Shown here piece by piece: positions 1 to 5,596 of a stretch of 5,897 nt of DNA. A program made the position numbers and the translations under genes. The DNA is from Methanotrichaceae archaeon (GTDB lineage Archaea > Halobacteriota > Methanosarcinia > Methanotrichales > Methanotrichaceae): contig DUKF01000002.1 in the NCBI GenBank assembly GCA_013329455.1, positions 7,757 through 13,653 on the forward strand. The letters are read 5' to 3'. The notes under the pieces are model-generated. The model worked only from the letters and a program-made list of their open reading frames with translations. It was not told the origin of the DNA and did not search any database. The stretch's first letter is position 1. Every line of letters begins with the position of its first letter.

Positions 1-26
1 GAGTTCGAATCTCACCCTCAGCGCCA
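1..26 (+). tRNA. 3' end of a tRNA gene, probably tRNA-Ser (partial)
   Basis: The first bases contain the 3' half of a T-arm: GAG, the loop TTCGAAT, then CTCAC closing the stem. Next come the seven acceptor bases CCTCAGC (16-22), discriminator G (23) and an encoded CCA (24-26). The acceptor 5' strand would therefore read GCTGAGG. In archaea a G73 discriminator with this kind of acceptor fits tRNA-Ser, but the anticodon and variable arm lie outside the window, so the identity is inferred. T-rich stretches at 28-31 and 43-46 directly downstream could terminate transcription. Confidence 0.85.
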
Positions 27-165
27 ATTTTACCAGGTCTGGTTTTAAAGGGTCTGCTCTGCTTCCTTCGTTCAATTTTGGAATAACGTGTATCCGCCCG
101 GATCGATTCGGCCCTGAGGTCGAGTCACATGACCGAGCTCCGATTTTCGCATCCGATACTACAGC

Positions 166-173
166 TTTAAATA
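166..173 (+). promoter_or_regulatory. Candidate TATA box, distal promoter of the helicase gene
   Basis: TTTAAATA matches the archaeal TATA-box pattern well and stands out from its GC-richer surroundings. Transcription would start roughly 25 bases downstream, near 197, leaving a leader of about 220 bases before the helicase start. Other AT-rich stretches closer to the gene (CATAAATT near 298, and CTAATTA at 315 and 343 inside the tandem repeat) could serve instead, so the promoter actually used is uncertain. Confidence 0.4.
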
Positions 174-302
174 GGGGAGACGGGATCTAGACCTGGTACG
201 ATCATCTGTCAGCTTTACAATGGTCATCAACTACAGGATTTACAGAGTTGGAACGCCAAAGCTCGTATGTTCTTGATCAAACTGTCAAAATATGGTTCAT
301 AA

Positions 303-361
303 ATTAGATCCGAGCTAATTAATGAGTACTATTAGATCCGAGCTAATTATTGAGTACTATT
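303..361 (+). repeat. 28-bp tandem direct repeat upstream of the helicase gene
   Basis: Bases 303-330 are repeated head to tail at 331-358 with a single difference (A322 versus T350), and three further bases (359-361) continue the period. Each copy contains an inverted repeat. In the first copy it is AATTAG (302-307) and CTAATT (315-320) around ATCCGAG; in the second the arms are ATTAG (331-335) and CTAAT (343-347). Each copy ends with the palindrome AGTACT. Placement 55-113 bases before the start codon suggests paired operator sites or duplicated promoter elements, which is inference. Confidence 0.9.
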
Positions 362-405
362 CTGGCCCAAATTCATATGCCGACGTCCACCTGCGTACTC
401 CTGAA

Positions 406-410
406 GAGGT
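406..410 (+). promoter_or_regulatory. Ribosome binding site of the helicase gene
   Basis: GAGGT lies five bases before the ATG at 416 and matches the archaeal anti-Shine-Dalgarno sequence. It supports this start, which also places the conserved F of the Q-motif region at residue 3. Confidence 0.7.
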
Positions 411-415
411 TATAA

Positions 416-1681
416 ATGCCGTTTGAAAATTTAAATATCACAGAGCCGCTCCAGCGAGCGCTGGCCAAAGAAGGATATTCTACGCCCACGCCGATACAGG
501 CGCAGGCGATACCACATATTTTGAAGGGCGAGGACATGATGGGCATCGCCCAGACGGGCACGGGCAAGACCGCTGCATTCGTTTTGCCTGTTCTCCAGAG
601 GATGGCCCAAGAGCAGAAAGTTACAGCTCCCGGAGTGCCGCGCGTCCTTGTGCTCGCGCCCACCAGAGAGCTTGCAGCACAGATAGACCAGAGCTTTGCC
701 ACGTACGGCCAGTTCCTCCGGTTCAGGCACACCGCCATATATGGAGGTGTCAACCAGGGACCGCAGGTCAGGGCTCTATCCAGAGGCGTCGATACCCTCG
801 TCGCCACACCAGGTCGGCTGCTCGACCTGATGGACCAGGGTTACATAAAGCTGAATGGCGTTGAGTTCTTCGTTCTTGACGAGGCGGACAGGATGCTGGA
901 CATGGGTTTCGCCAACGACGTGCGCAAGATCGTCTCGGCGCTGCCAAAGAAACGCCATTCCCTGTTCTTCGCGGCCACAATGTCGCGGCAGATCGGCGAG
1001 CTTGCCGGAAGACTTCTTTCCAACCCCGTTCGAATCGAGGTGGCTCCCCAGGCGACGATGGTGGAGAGCGTCGAACAGCGCATTTTTTTCGTGGACCAGA
1101 ACAACAAGGATGTGCTGCTCTTGGGGCTTCTCAAACAGAAACAATTGAAGCGCGTTTTGATCTTCACCCGGACGAAGCGGCGTGCGGACAAGCTCGCATT
1201 GATGCTATCCAAGAACAGGATCCGGGCCAACGCCATCCACGGCAACAAGTCGCAGAACCAGCGCACTCAGGCCCTGAACAGTTTCAAGATGGGGCGGTTG
1301 CAGGTGCTGGTGGCAACTGACATCGCAGCGCGCGGAATTGACGTTGAAGACATATCCCACGTCATAAACTACGATCTGCCTAACGAGGCTGAAAGCTACG
1401 TTCACCGCATCGGTCGGACGGGACGCGCGGGGGCAGATGGCACAGCCTACTCATTCTGCGCGGCCGACGAGCGAAACTACCTTCGCGAGATCGAGAAGCT
1501 CACGCGGACGAGGATAGAGCTGATGGACCACCGATATCATTCAGAACATGCAAAGAACGCCGTGGGCGCGGCGGCAAAGCCAGCCCCTAAGAAATCGGGG
1601 AGGGTGCCGAGAAGTCCCAGACACAATAGCGTGCGCAGGTCAGGTCCTCGAACGTCACATAACCCTTCCAGACGTCGCTAG
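416..1681 (+). CDS. DEAD-box ATP-dependent RNA helicase, RhlE type
   Basis: A 421-residue cytoplasmic RNA helicase that would use ATP to open short RNA duplexes. All family motifs are visible: Q motif (F3 to Q28), Walker A AQTGTGKT (45-52), PTRELA (82-87), TPGR (131-134), DEAD (155-158), IFTRTK (249-254), IHGNKSQNQR (274-283), ATDIAARGID (300-309) and HRIGRTGRAG (330-339). The HGNKSQNQR segment resembles bacterial RhlE proteins, so older transfer from bacteria is possible. Motif III, normally SAT, reads AAT (186-188). Residues from about 365 form a tail rich in K, R, S and P, probably disordered and RNA-binding. The core has the usual length. It appears monocistronic, with its own leader and a hairpin with T-tract behind it. 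Archaeal deaD-like genes are often cold-induced with long leaders; that role here is inference. Confidence 0.95.
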   Translation: MPFENLNITEPLQRALAKEGYSTPTPIQAQAIPHILKGEDMMGIAQTGTGKTAAFVLPVLQRMAQEQKVTAPGVPRVLVLAPTRELAAQIDQSFATYGQFLRFRHTAIYGGVNQGPQVRALSRGVDTLVATPGRLLDLMDQGYIKLNGVEFFVLDEADRMLDMGFANDVRKIVSALPKKRHSLFFAATMSRQIGELAGRLLSNPVRIEVAPQATMVESVEQRIFFVDQNNKDVLLLGLLKQKQLKRVLIFTRTKRRADKLALMLSKNRIRANAIHGNKSQNQRTQALNSFKMGRLQVLVATDIAARGIDVEDISHVINYDLPNEAESYVHRIGRTGRAGADGTAYSFCAADERNYLREIEKLTRTRIELMDHRYHSEHAKNAVGAAAKPAPKKSGRVPRSPRHNSVRRSGPRTSHNPSRRR

Positions 1682-1710
1682 ATGGTGGAAAAATAAACCC
1701 GGTGAATCTG

Positions 1711-1749
1711 GGCTATTTTGTGATCAAAATAGCCGATGATTCCTTTTTT
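1711..1749 (+). terminator. Hairpin and T-tract terminator after the helicase gene
   Basis: GGCTATTTTG (1711-1720) and CAAAATAGCC (1725-1734) form a perfect 10-bp stem with a TGAT loop, about 30 bases after the helicase stop. A run of six T follows at 1744-1749. The spacing to the T-run is longer than in a textbook intrinsic terminator; archaeal termination depends mainly on T-runs. The hairpin overlaps the last codons of the minus-strand remnant. Confidence 0.55.
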
Positions 1750-2021
1750 CCATAGAAAGCCACGTCTTTTCGTACGTGGGAAAAAAAGAGGCCGCCGTCA
1801 AATCCTGTCTGGCGGCCGTGCTTCAATGTGGCTACGTTTGTCAACATCTGAACATTGTCAATCCTTTTTTACTGCAGCGGATCTCTCAGCGTCCGTTCGA
1901 GCTTCTCACCGAGGGTCAGAAACGGCTTTCCAGTCAGAGGAAACTCCTCATGGACTCGTGCGAGGAGTTGTCGGTCGTCGTCCAAGCCGGGCCCTTTCTC
2001 TCCGATCGGCTCAAATTTCAT
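1713..2021 (-). pseudogene. Decayed siroheme decarboxylase (AhbA/AhbB)-like gene remnant
   Basis: The minus strand from ATG at 2021 reads 102 residues plus one internal TAA (1869-1871, codon 51), staying in the same frame to a TAG at 1713-1715. Before the stop, residues 13-41 (LDDDRQLLARVHEEFPLTGK, then PFLTLGEKL) match the N-terminal helix-turn-helix pattern of Lrp/AsnC-like siroheme decarboxylases, which carry D-R-x-L-L, then F-P-L, then R/K-P-F and L-G-x-x-L. After the stop, VATLKHGRQTGFDG resembles the family's A-x-L-x-H-R-x-x-G-F stretch. In that family AhbA/AhbB convert siroheme to didecarboxysiroheme on the alternative heme pathway. The functional family is about 150 residues or more. 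Here the region between the two matches is shortened and the C-terminal half is unrecognisable, with homopolymer runs. I read it as a non-functional relic. The family match is from memory of the consensus, so it is moderately sure. Confidence 0.5.
1760..1779. repeat. Short inverted repeat flanked by T- and A-runs
   Basis: CCACGT (1760-1765) and ACGTGG (1774-1779) form a 6-bp stem with an 8-base loop. The T6 at 1744-1749 and the A7 at 1781-1787 could extend pairing around it with an internal bulge on one side. It lies within the decayed frame. It may be chance or part of the termination region. Confidence 0.35.
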
Positions 2022-2078
2022 AGGATCAGACTTCCCTGTAGCTGCAGAGCGGGTCGGATTCTAGAAGGTCACGGTTTG

Positions 2079-2101
2079 GGTGCAGGCCCTGGCCCTGCAC
2101 C
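2079..2101. repeat. 8-bp inverted repeat upstream of the secreted-protein gene
   Basis: GGTGCAGG (2079-2086) and CCTGCACC (2094-2101) are perfect inverted copies around the 7-base loop CCCTGGC. The element sits between the siroheme-decarboxylase-like remnant and the promoter region of the next gene. No T-run follows on either strand, so it is not an obvious terminator. Confidence 0.5.
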
Positions 2102-2169
2102 ATATTGATCCATTTGGGGTCGGGCTATCGGGGCCGGAGTTTCTCCGAAGAAAGCATCGAAACATTTTT

Positions 2170-2177
2170 CATATAAT
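2170..2177 (+). promoter_or_regulatory. Candidate TATA box of the SNase-like protein gene
   Basis: CATATAAT lies about 30 bases before the ATG at 2207, preceded by TTTTT. Start of transcription would fall near 2196-2200, giving a very short leader or a leaderless message. The purine stretch AAGGGG (2195-2200) resembles a ribosome binding site six bases before the ATG but would lie at the extreme 5' end of such a transcript. Confidence 0.5.
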
Positions 2178-2206
2178 GTGGATAACCATAACCGAAGGGG
2201 AATTCG

Positions 2207-3640
2207 ATGAGGGCTAAAAAGATCGTATCTCTGATGTTGCTGCTTTTCATGCTTCCGGTAGTCGCCATGGCCGTACCGGACGAGGCCAGCGGCACGGTTA
2301 TCAACGTGATCGACGGGAAGACCTTCGATGTCAGGATCGAGAAGACCGATCCCAGGATCAGACAAGGTGTCGAGAGAGTGACCCTGGCGGACTTGGAGGT
2401 TCCGAATGAGTCGATGACCGAGCCGATTAACGATTCGATGACCGAATCGATTAACGAGTCGATGAATGAATTGATGACCGAATCGATCTTAGAAGGGCCC
2501 TCTGCAAAGGACCTAGCTGTCGCGATTCTTCTGAACAAGACCGTCTGGCTGGACATCGATAACAAGTCTGAAGACGGACGAAATTCCGACGGCAACCTGG
2601 TAACCGTCCTATATCTCGCTGGCCTCGACGGCGGGCCCGTAATCTCGCCCTCCTTCAACAGGATGCTGGTGGATTACAGGATCGCCGAGCTGAACGACTC
2701 TGACACCAACGAGTTCGATCCAGTGGATTGGTGGCCGCCCCAGGAGAACGTCTCTGAAGAGAACATCAGCAGAGAGGAGGATACGGGGGAGAAAACGACC
2801 GGCCTCAACATCGACATAAATCCCACAAAGCCCAAAATTGACGTGAATATCTCCCGGCTCAACGTAAACATAAACCCGATAAAGCCGAAGGTCGACGTGA
2901 ACCTCTCCGGGCTCAACGTAAACGTAAACCCAACAAAGCCCAACATCAACGTGAACCCCAGCAAACCCGTAATTGACGTCAACCCCACCCAGCCCAACGT
3001 AACAGAAAACGAGACCGCTGGGGCGTTGAGCTCCAATGGGACGATGCCAGGGGCGAATTACTCAGGCACTTTGCCGTTTGCCAACCTCAGTGAACCGATT
3101 ATTTTGAATAATTCGGCGGTGCCGATCACGCTTGTAAACCCGACAGGTCCCATAACTGTGATAAACTCCACAGGTCAGGTCACGGTGGTCGACCCCGCTA
3201 AACCGGTAAAGGTGATCAACTCCACGCAACCCGAAATGGTGACAAACCTCACCAGGCAGGGGCCCGCGCCCAATTTCACGGAACCTGTAATGGCGGCAAA
3301 CTTCACCGTGACGGAGTCGGCGACCGATTCCACAGAATCCACAACGCCGACAAATCTCACCGGGTCGGAGCCCGCGATCAACTCCACAGAACCCGCCACG
3401 GTGGCAAACTTCACCGGGTTGGATCCTGCACCGAATTTCACGGAACCTGTAATGGTGGCAAACCTCACCGGGTTGGAGCCTGCACCAAATTTCACGGAAC
3501 CTGTAATGGTGGCAAACCTCACCGGGTCGGAGCCCGCGATCAACTCCACAGAACCCGCCACGGTGGCAAACTTAACCGAGGCGGAGCCTGTACCCAATTC
3601 CACGGAACCTGCAAATTTGAAATATCATCTGAAACGGTGA
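2207..3640 (+). CDS. Secreted SNase-like (probably inactive) protein with nine-residue glycosylation-sequon repeats
   Basis: A 477-residue exported protein. Residues 1-22 form a signal peptide (KK, hydrophobic core, cleavage after AMA). Residues about 28-178 follow the staphylococcal nuclease OB-fold: GTVINVIDGKTFDVRI, then RVTLADLEVP, then G-P-S-A-K-D, NKTVWLDID, and FDPVDWWPP at the end. Relative to SNase, Ca-binding D21 aligns with K38, D40 with E64, E43 with N67 and R87 with N130; only R35 (R57) is kept, so nuclease activity is unlikely. An S/M/T/E/N-rich insert (67-94) interrupts the domain. After an acidic linker, residues 200-467 are nine-residue repeats with Asn at one fixed position. 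About 31 N-x-S/T sequons (x not Pro) occur overall. No transmembrane anchor or sorting signal follows the repeats; the tail is ANLKYHLKR. A glycosylated surface or extracellular stalk is inferred. Confidence 0.85.
   Translation: MRAKKIVSLMLLLFMLPVVAMAVPDEASGTVINVIDGKTFDVRIEKTDPRIRQGVERVTLADLEVPNESMTEPINDSMTESINESMNELMTESILEGPSAKDLAVAILLNKTVWLDIDNKSEDGRNSDGNLVTVLYLAGLDGGPVISPSFNRMLVDYRIAELNDSDTNEFDPVDWWPPQENVSEENISREEDTGEKTTGLNIDINPTKPKIDVNISRLNVNINPIKPKVDVNLSGLNVNVNPTKPNINVNPSKPVIDVNPTQPNVTENETAGALSSNGTMPGANYSGTLPFANLSEPIILNNSAVPITLVNPTGPITVINSTGQVTVVDPAKPVKVINSTQPEMVTNLTRQGPAPNFTEPVMAANFTVTESATDSTESTTPTNLTGSEPAINSTEPATVANFTGLDPAPNFTEPVMVANLTGLEPAPNFTEPVMVANLTGSEPAINSTEPATVANLTEAEPVPNSTEPANLKYHLKR
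2405..2488 (+). repeat. 24-bp coding repeats (S-M-T-E-S-I) inserted in the SNase-like domain
   Basis: Residues 67-94 consist of eight-residue units NESMTEPI, NDSMTESI, a half unit NESM, then NELMTESI. The DNA repeats at 24 bp (gtcgatgaccga-like cores). In the SNase fold this falls in the loop after the E43-equivalent, before the G-x-x-A helix, a place that tolerates insertions. Three N-x-S sequons lie inside it. Confidence 0.8.
2804..3607 (+). repeat. 27-bp (nine-residue) degenerate tandem repeat array within the gene
   Basis: Residues 200-467 repeat every nine positions. Asn occurs at 205, 214, 223 and so on to 277. After a seven-residue step it occurs at 284, 293, 302 and so on to 464, with Asp at 329 and 374. 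That gives 30 positions. The first part uses V-N-P-T-K type units (PKIDVNISR, LNVNINPIK). The second uses EPVMVANLT and GLEPAPNFT type units. In the later units nearly every register Asn heads an N-x-T/S sequon; in the early part many are N-P-T/S, which block glycosylation. Confidence 0.9.
3365..3580 (+). repeat. Four 54-bp near-identical modules in A-B-B-A order
   Basis: Modules 3365-3418 (A), 3419-3472 (B), 3473-3526 (B') and 3527-3580 (A') each encode two nine-residue units. B and B' differ at two of 54 bases; A and A' also differ at two. The near identity indicates recent duplication compared with the older, diverged units upstream. Confidence 0.88.
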
Positions 3641-3818
3641 TTAACAAATCTCGCCCATCAGTTTGATTCCGATCACCTGCTTTTATCGTCATCCCATCCG
3701 AGAGGTTAGAGCTTGCCAACTTTTCGGAAGCTTCCAGCCCTCTTGGCGGGCGGCTAAAATTTCCGCTTTGATGAATGAGCCTGAATTAGGCCGAAGAAGG
3801 GGAAACTGAAAACGAATG

Positions 3819-3825
3819 GGGCGAT
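3819..3825 (+). promoter_or_regulatory. Probable ribosome binding site of the methyltransferase gene
   Basis: GGGCGAT, preceded by another G, resembles the GGAGGTGAT pattern complementary to archaeal 16S rRNA and lies five bases before the ATG at 3831. An upstream in-frame ATG at 3816 runs into TGA after three codons, so 3831 is the usable start. Confidence 0.45.
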
Positions 3826-3830
3826 GAATT

Positions 3831-4511
3831 ATGACTAACCGAGATCTTGAACCTAGACGGATATTTAGGTCGAAGCGAGAAGCTCGGGCCAACTACGACA
3901 GGATCGCTCGCTGGTACGACCTGGCCGAGGGCTTCTGGGAACGGAAGTTGAGATCCGCCGGCCTGAAAAAGCTCGGGGCATCGGAGGGAGAGACCATCCT
4001 CGACGTTGGCATCGGCACAGGCCACGAGACCCTGGCTCTTGCTGGGTCTGTGGGCGAATTCGGCAGAGTCGTGGGGGTCGACATATCCTCGGGGATGCTC
4101 CGAGTCGCCAGGTCCAGGATCGGCAAAGAAGGCCTCGCTGACCGGATCGATCTGCTTCAAACTGATGCGGCCCATCTCCCTTTCAAGGCCGACGCCTTCG
4201 ATGGTCTCTTTATGAGCTTCACCCTGGAGCTCTTCGACACCCCAGAAATTCCCCTTGTCCTGAAAGAGTGCAGGCAGGCCCTAAGGCCCGAAGGGCGGAT
4301 CTCTGTCGTCTCCCTCTCCAAATCCGGCGGCAGAAGCCTGATGAGGAACCTTTACGAGCGTTGTCACGACCGATTTCCTGAAATCATCGACTGCCGCCCC
4401 ATCTTCGTCCGAAGGGCGCTGGAAGATGCAGGTTTTGAGGTCTTGGATTCGACTCAAACCTCGATCTGGGGCCTCCCGGTCGAGATCGTCCTGGCCGAGA
4501 GGTCGGAGTGA
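3831..4511 (+). CDS. Class I SAM-dependent methyltransferase (UbiE/Methyltransf_11-like)
   Basis: A 226-residue soluble methyltransferase that would move a methyl group from S-adenosylmethionine to an unidentified substrate. It opens with the NYDRIARWYDLAE segment (21-33) common in UbiE-like enzymes. Motif I is ILDVGIGTG (56-64, with D58, G60, G62, G64), the acidic ribose-binding residue is D84 in VVGVDIS, motif II spans D112 and LPFKADAFDGLF (116-127), and motif III is LRPEGRISVVSLS (151-163). The C-terminal part (about 189-223) has the usual R-x-A-L-x-x-A-G-F ending. Length is typical of the family. The gene stands alone: 190 bases follow the preceding gene, and the next gene converges on it with an 85-base gap. 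Quinone, lipid or small-molecule methylation are all possible, and nothing nearby settles the substrate. Confidence 0.9.
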   Translation: MTNRDLEPRRIFRSKREARANYDRIARWYDLAEGFWERKLRSAGLKKLGASEGETILDVGIGTGHETLALAGSVGEFGRVVGVDISSGMLRVARSRIGKEGLADRIDLLQTDAAHLPFKADAFDGLFMSFTLELFDTPEIPLVLKECRQALRPEGRISVVSLSKSGGRSLMRNLYERCHDRFPEIIDCRPIFVRRALEDAGFEVLDSTQTSIWGLPVEIVLAERSE

Positions 4512-4538
4512 AGCCCCCTGCCTCTGGATCGGCTCTAA

Positions 4539-4548
4539 AAGGGCCCTT
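4539..4548. repeat. Palindrome in the convergent intergenic gap
   Basis: AAGGGCCCTT is a perfect 10-bp palindrome 28 bases after the methyltransferase stop and about 50 bases from the stop of the opposite gene. TATCGATA (4569-4576) is a second, shorter palindrome. Either could mark transcript ends from both sides, but neither has a strong T-run. Confidence 0.35.
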
Positions 4549-4596
4549 GGTTAATAGTCACCTAGATCTATCGATATCTTGTGGACCTGCGGCCTG

Positions 4597-5457
4597 TTAC
4601 CTCTCGCCCGATATCAAGACAGTCCCGTTCTCATCGAGCCTTATGTAAGACCAAAGGTCCAGGACGGTGGCGTTCCTCTGGCTCTGGTTCGTGAAGTTTC
4701 CGGCCAACCCGTTCCGAACGTCGATCATTTCGAACCAGGGTGAGGTGTAGTTCGCGGATCTGTTCTCCCCAAGGCTGAGATTGAAAGAACTGTGTGCTGC
4801 CGAGACGTTCCTGGCCACCTCGATCGATCTCTCGCCAGCATCAAACGACACTTTCTCCTGGCTGCTGTAGTTTCCGCTCCCCCTCTCGCGAACGCTCAAC
4901 TCCGTTCCCGCTTCCCCAAGAACGGTCACTGCAGTCGAGTTTCGGACGAGTTCATTTTTTCCCTCGACCCAGGCGCTGAGGTCGCACCTGATATCGTAAG
5001 GCTCCTCTTTCGTGGAGTACTCTTCTGAGAGACTCACGAACCCCTCGCCAGAGATTGAACGGCTCATCTGAAAGCTCCTCGCGGGCCTTGGTACCCTAAC
5101 CACCAGGGTCAAGTTCGCGCAATTTCGGGCCCCTATCTCCTCGAACTTCCAGATCCGGGCCTCAGATGGCTTCATGGAGTATGCCACCGGCTCGACGTCA
5201 GCATCGAAATCGATCTCTAAAAAGACGTTGATCATGGGCCTGAGGTTCGGGTTGCAGAGGGTCACGTTCCAGGTGACCGTCTCGCCGCGCCTGACCTCCC
5301 CAGGGGCGGCGTTACAATTCAGCTCTAATGCGGTTTTGTCGCCCCCGTCCCAGCCGCCCCTTGCTGGCACAGGGACATCGCCCAGAGCGGATTGAATCCC
5401 GGCCAGCAGAAAGATCAGCAATGTCGCCGAGAGAACCAAGATATAACTGAGCCTCAT
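4597..5457 (-). CDS. Secreted sequon-rich protein with an Ig-like (DUF11/CARDB-type) domain
   Basis: A 286-residue exported protein. Residues 1-26 form a signal peptide with a long hydrophobic core ending SALG. Residues about 43-122 read like an Ig-fold repeat of the DUF11/CARDB kind: a P-G-E-V-x-R-G-E-T-V-T-W-N-V-T-L strand pair (52-67), C-N-P-N, then alternating hydrophobic strands to LVVRVP. Four cysteines (48, 68, 113, 158) may form disulfides. The C-terminal part (about 188-286), starting ERGSGNYSSQE after residue 190, resembles segments I remember from secreted Methanothrix proteins; this is unverified recall. Twelve N-x-S/T sequons occur, nine of them after residue 195. No membrane anchor follows. 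A G-rich stretch ending GTGAT lies five bases before the ATG and supports the start. A surface or extracellular structural role is inferred; no enzyme motif is seen. Confidence 0.8.
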   Translation of the reverse strand: MRLSYILVLSATLLIFLLAGIQSALGDVPVPARGGWDGGDKTALELNCNAAPGEVRRGETVTWNVTLCNPNLRPMINVFLEIDFDADVEPVAYSMKPSEARIWKFEEIGARNCANLTLVVRVPRPARSFQMSRSISGEGFVSLSEEYSTKEEPYDIRCDLSAWVEGKNELVRNSTAVTVLGEAGTELSVRERGSGNYSSQEKVSFDAGERSIEVARNVSAAHSSFNLSLGENRSANYTSPWFEMIDVRNGLAGNFTNQSQRNATVLDLWSYIRLDENGTVLISGER

Positions 5458-5596
5458 GTCTCATCACGCCCCAGCTCCTCTTCTGCCCTCCTCTGCGAAA
5501 AATCTTTGGGTCTCAGATCATCATGATCCCGCTTCTTCTACGAGCATCAAGATGGTCTTCGACAAGACTTTTATCCTCTCTGGACGACTTTGCGCC
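5458..5596. promoter_or_regulatory. Divergent promoter region of the secreted-protein gene and pyrD
   Basis: These 139 bases separate two divergently read genes. The A/T-rich CGAAAAATCTTT (5496-5507) could supply a TATA box for the minus-strand gene. TTTTATCC (5568-5575) lies about 25 bases before the chosen pyrD ATG and would give a nearly leaderless pyrD transcript. Both assignments are tentative. Confidence 0.4.
5516..5528. repeat. Hyphenated palindrome GATCATCATGATC (operator candidate)
   Basis: GATCAT (5516-5521) and ATGATC (5523-5528) are perfect inverted copies around a single C. The site lies between the two divergent starts, so a bound dimeric regulator could affect either gene. Binding is inference. 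Confidence 0.45.

Larger units (their letters stand above)
27..415. other. Non-coding region between tRNA and helicase gene
   Basis: I see no convincing reading frame in these 389 bases. The stretch holds possible tRNA-terminating T-tracts (28-31, 43-46), a TATA-like box (166-173), a 28-bp tandem duplication (303-361) and the helicase ribosome binding site. It is richer in A+T than the genes, especially from about 280 onward. It is probably the promoter and leader of the helicase gene. Confidence 0.6.

Noticed and set aside
303..361. CRISPR-like array
   Set aside because: Only two adjoining copies with no spacers; it is a simple tandem duplication.
373..807. Minus-strand frame of 144 residues opposite the helicase gene
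   Set aside because: It is antisense to the conserved Walker A and PTRELA region of a clear helicase and shows no family features.
1776..2108. Plus-strand frame of 110 residues in the helicase to SNase-like gap
   Set aside because: Composition is not protein-like, there is no ribosome site, and the opposite strand over the same bases carries the siroheme-decarboxylase-like signatures.
2125..2658. Minus-strand frame of 177 residues with serine/isoleucine repeats
   Set aside because: Its repetitive part is the complement of the S-M-T-E-S-I coding repeat; the plus strand has the signal peptide and SNase-like domain.
3175..3603. Minus-strand frame of 142 residues with regular G-S-V-K/E repeats
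   Set aside because: It is the antisense shadow of the nine-residue sequon repeats; no start signal and no known domain.
3725..3765. Possible structured element (CGGAA with TTCCG, AGCC with GGCT, palindrome GGAAGCTTCC) before the methyltransferase
   Set aside because: The pairings are short, broken by unpaired stretches and partly mutually exclusive; not better than chance by eye.
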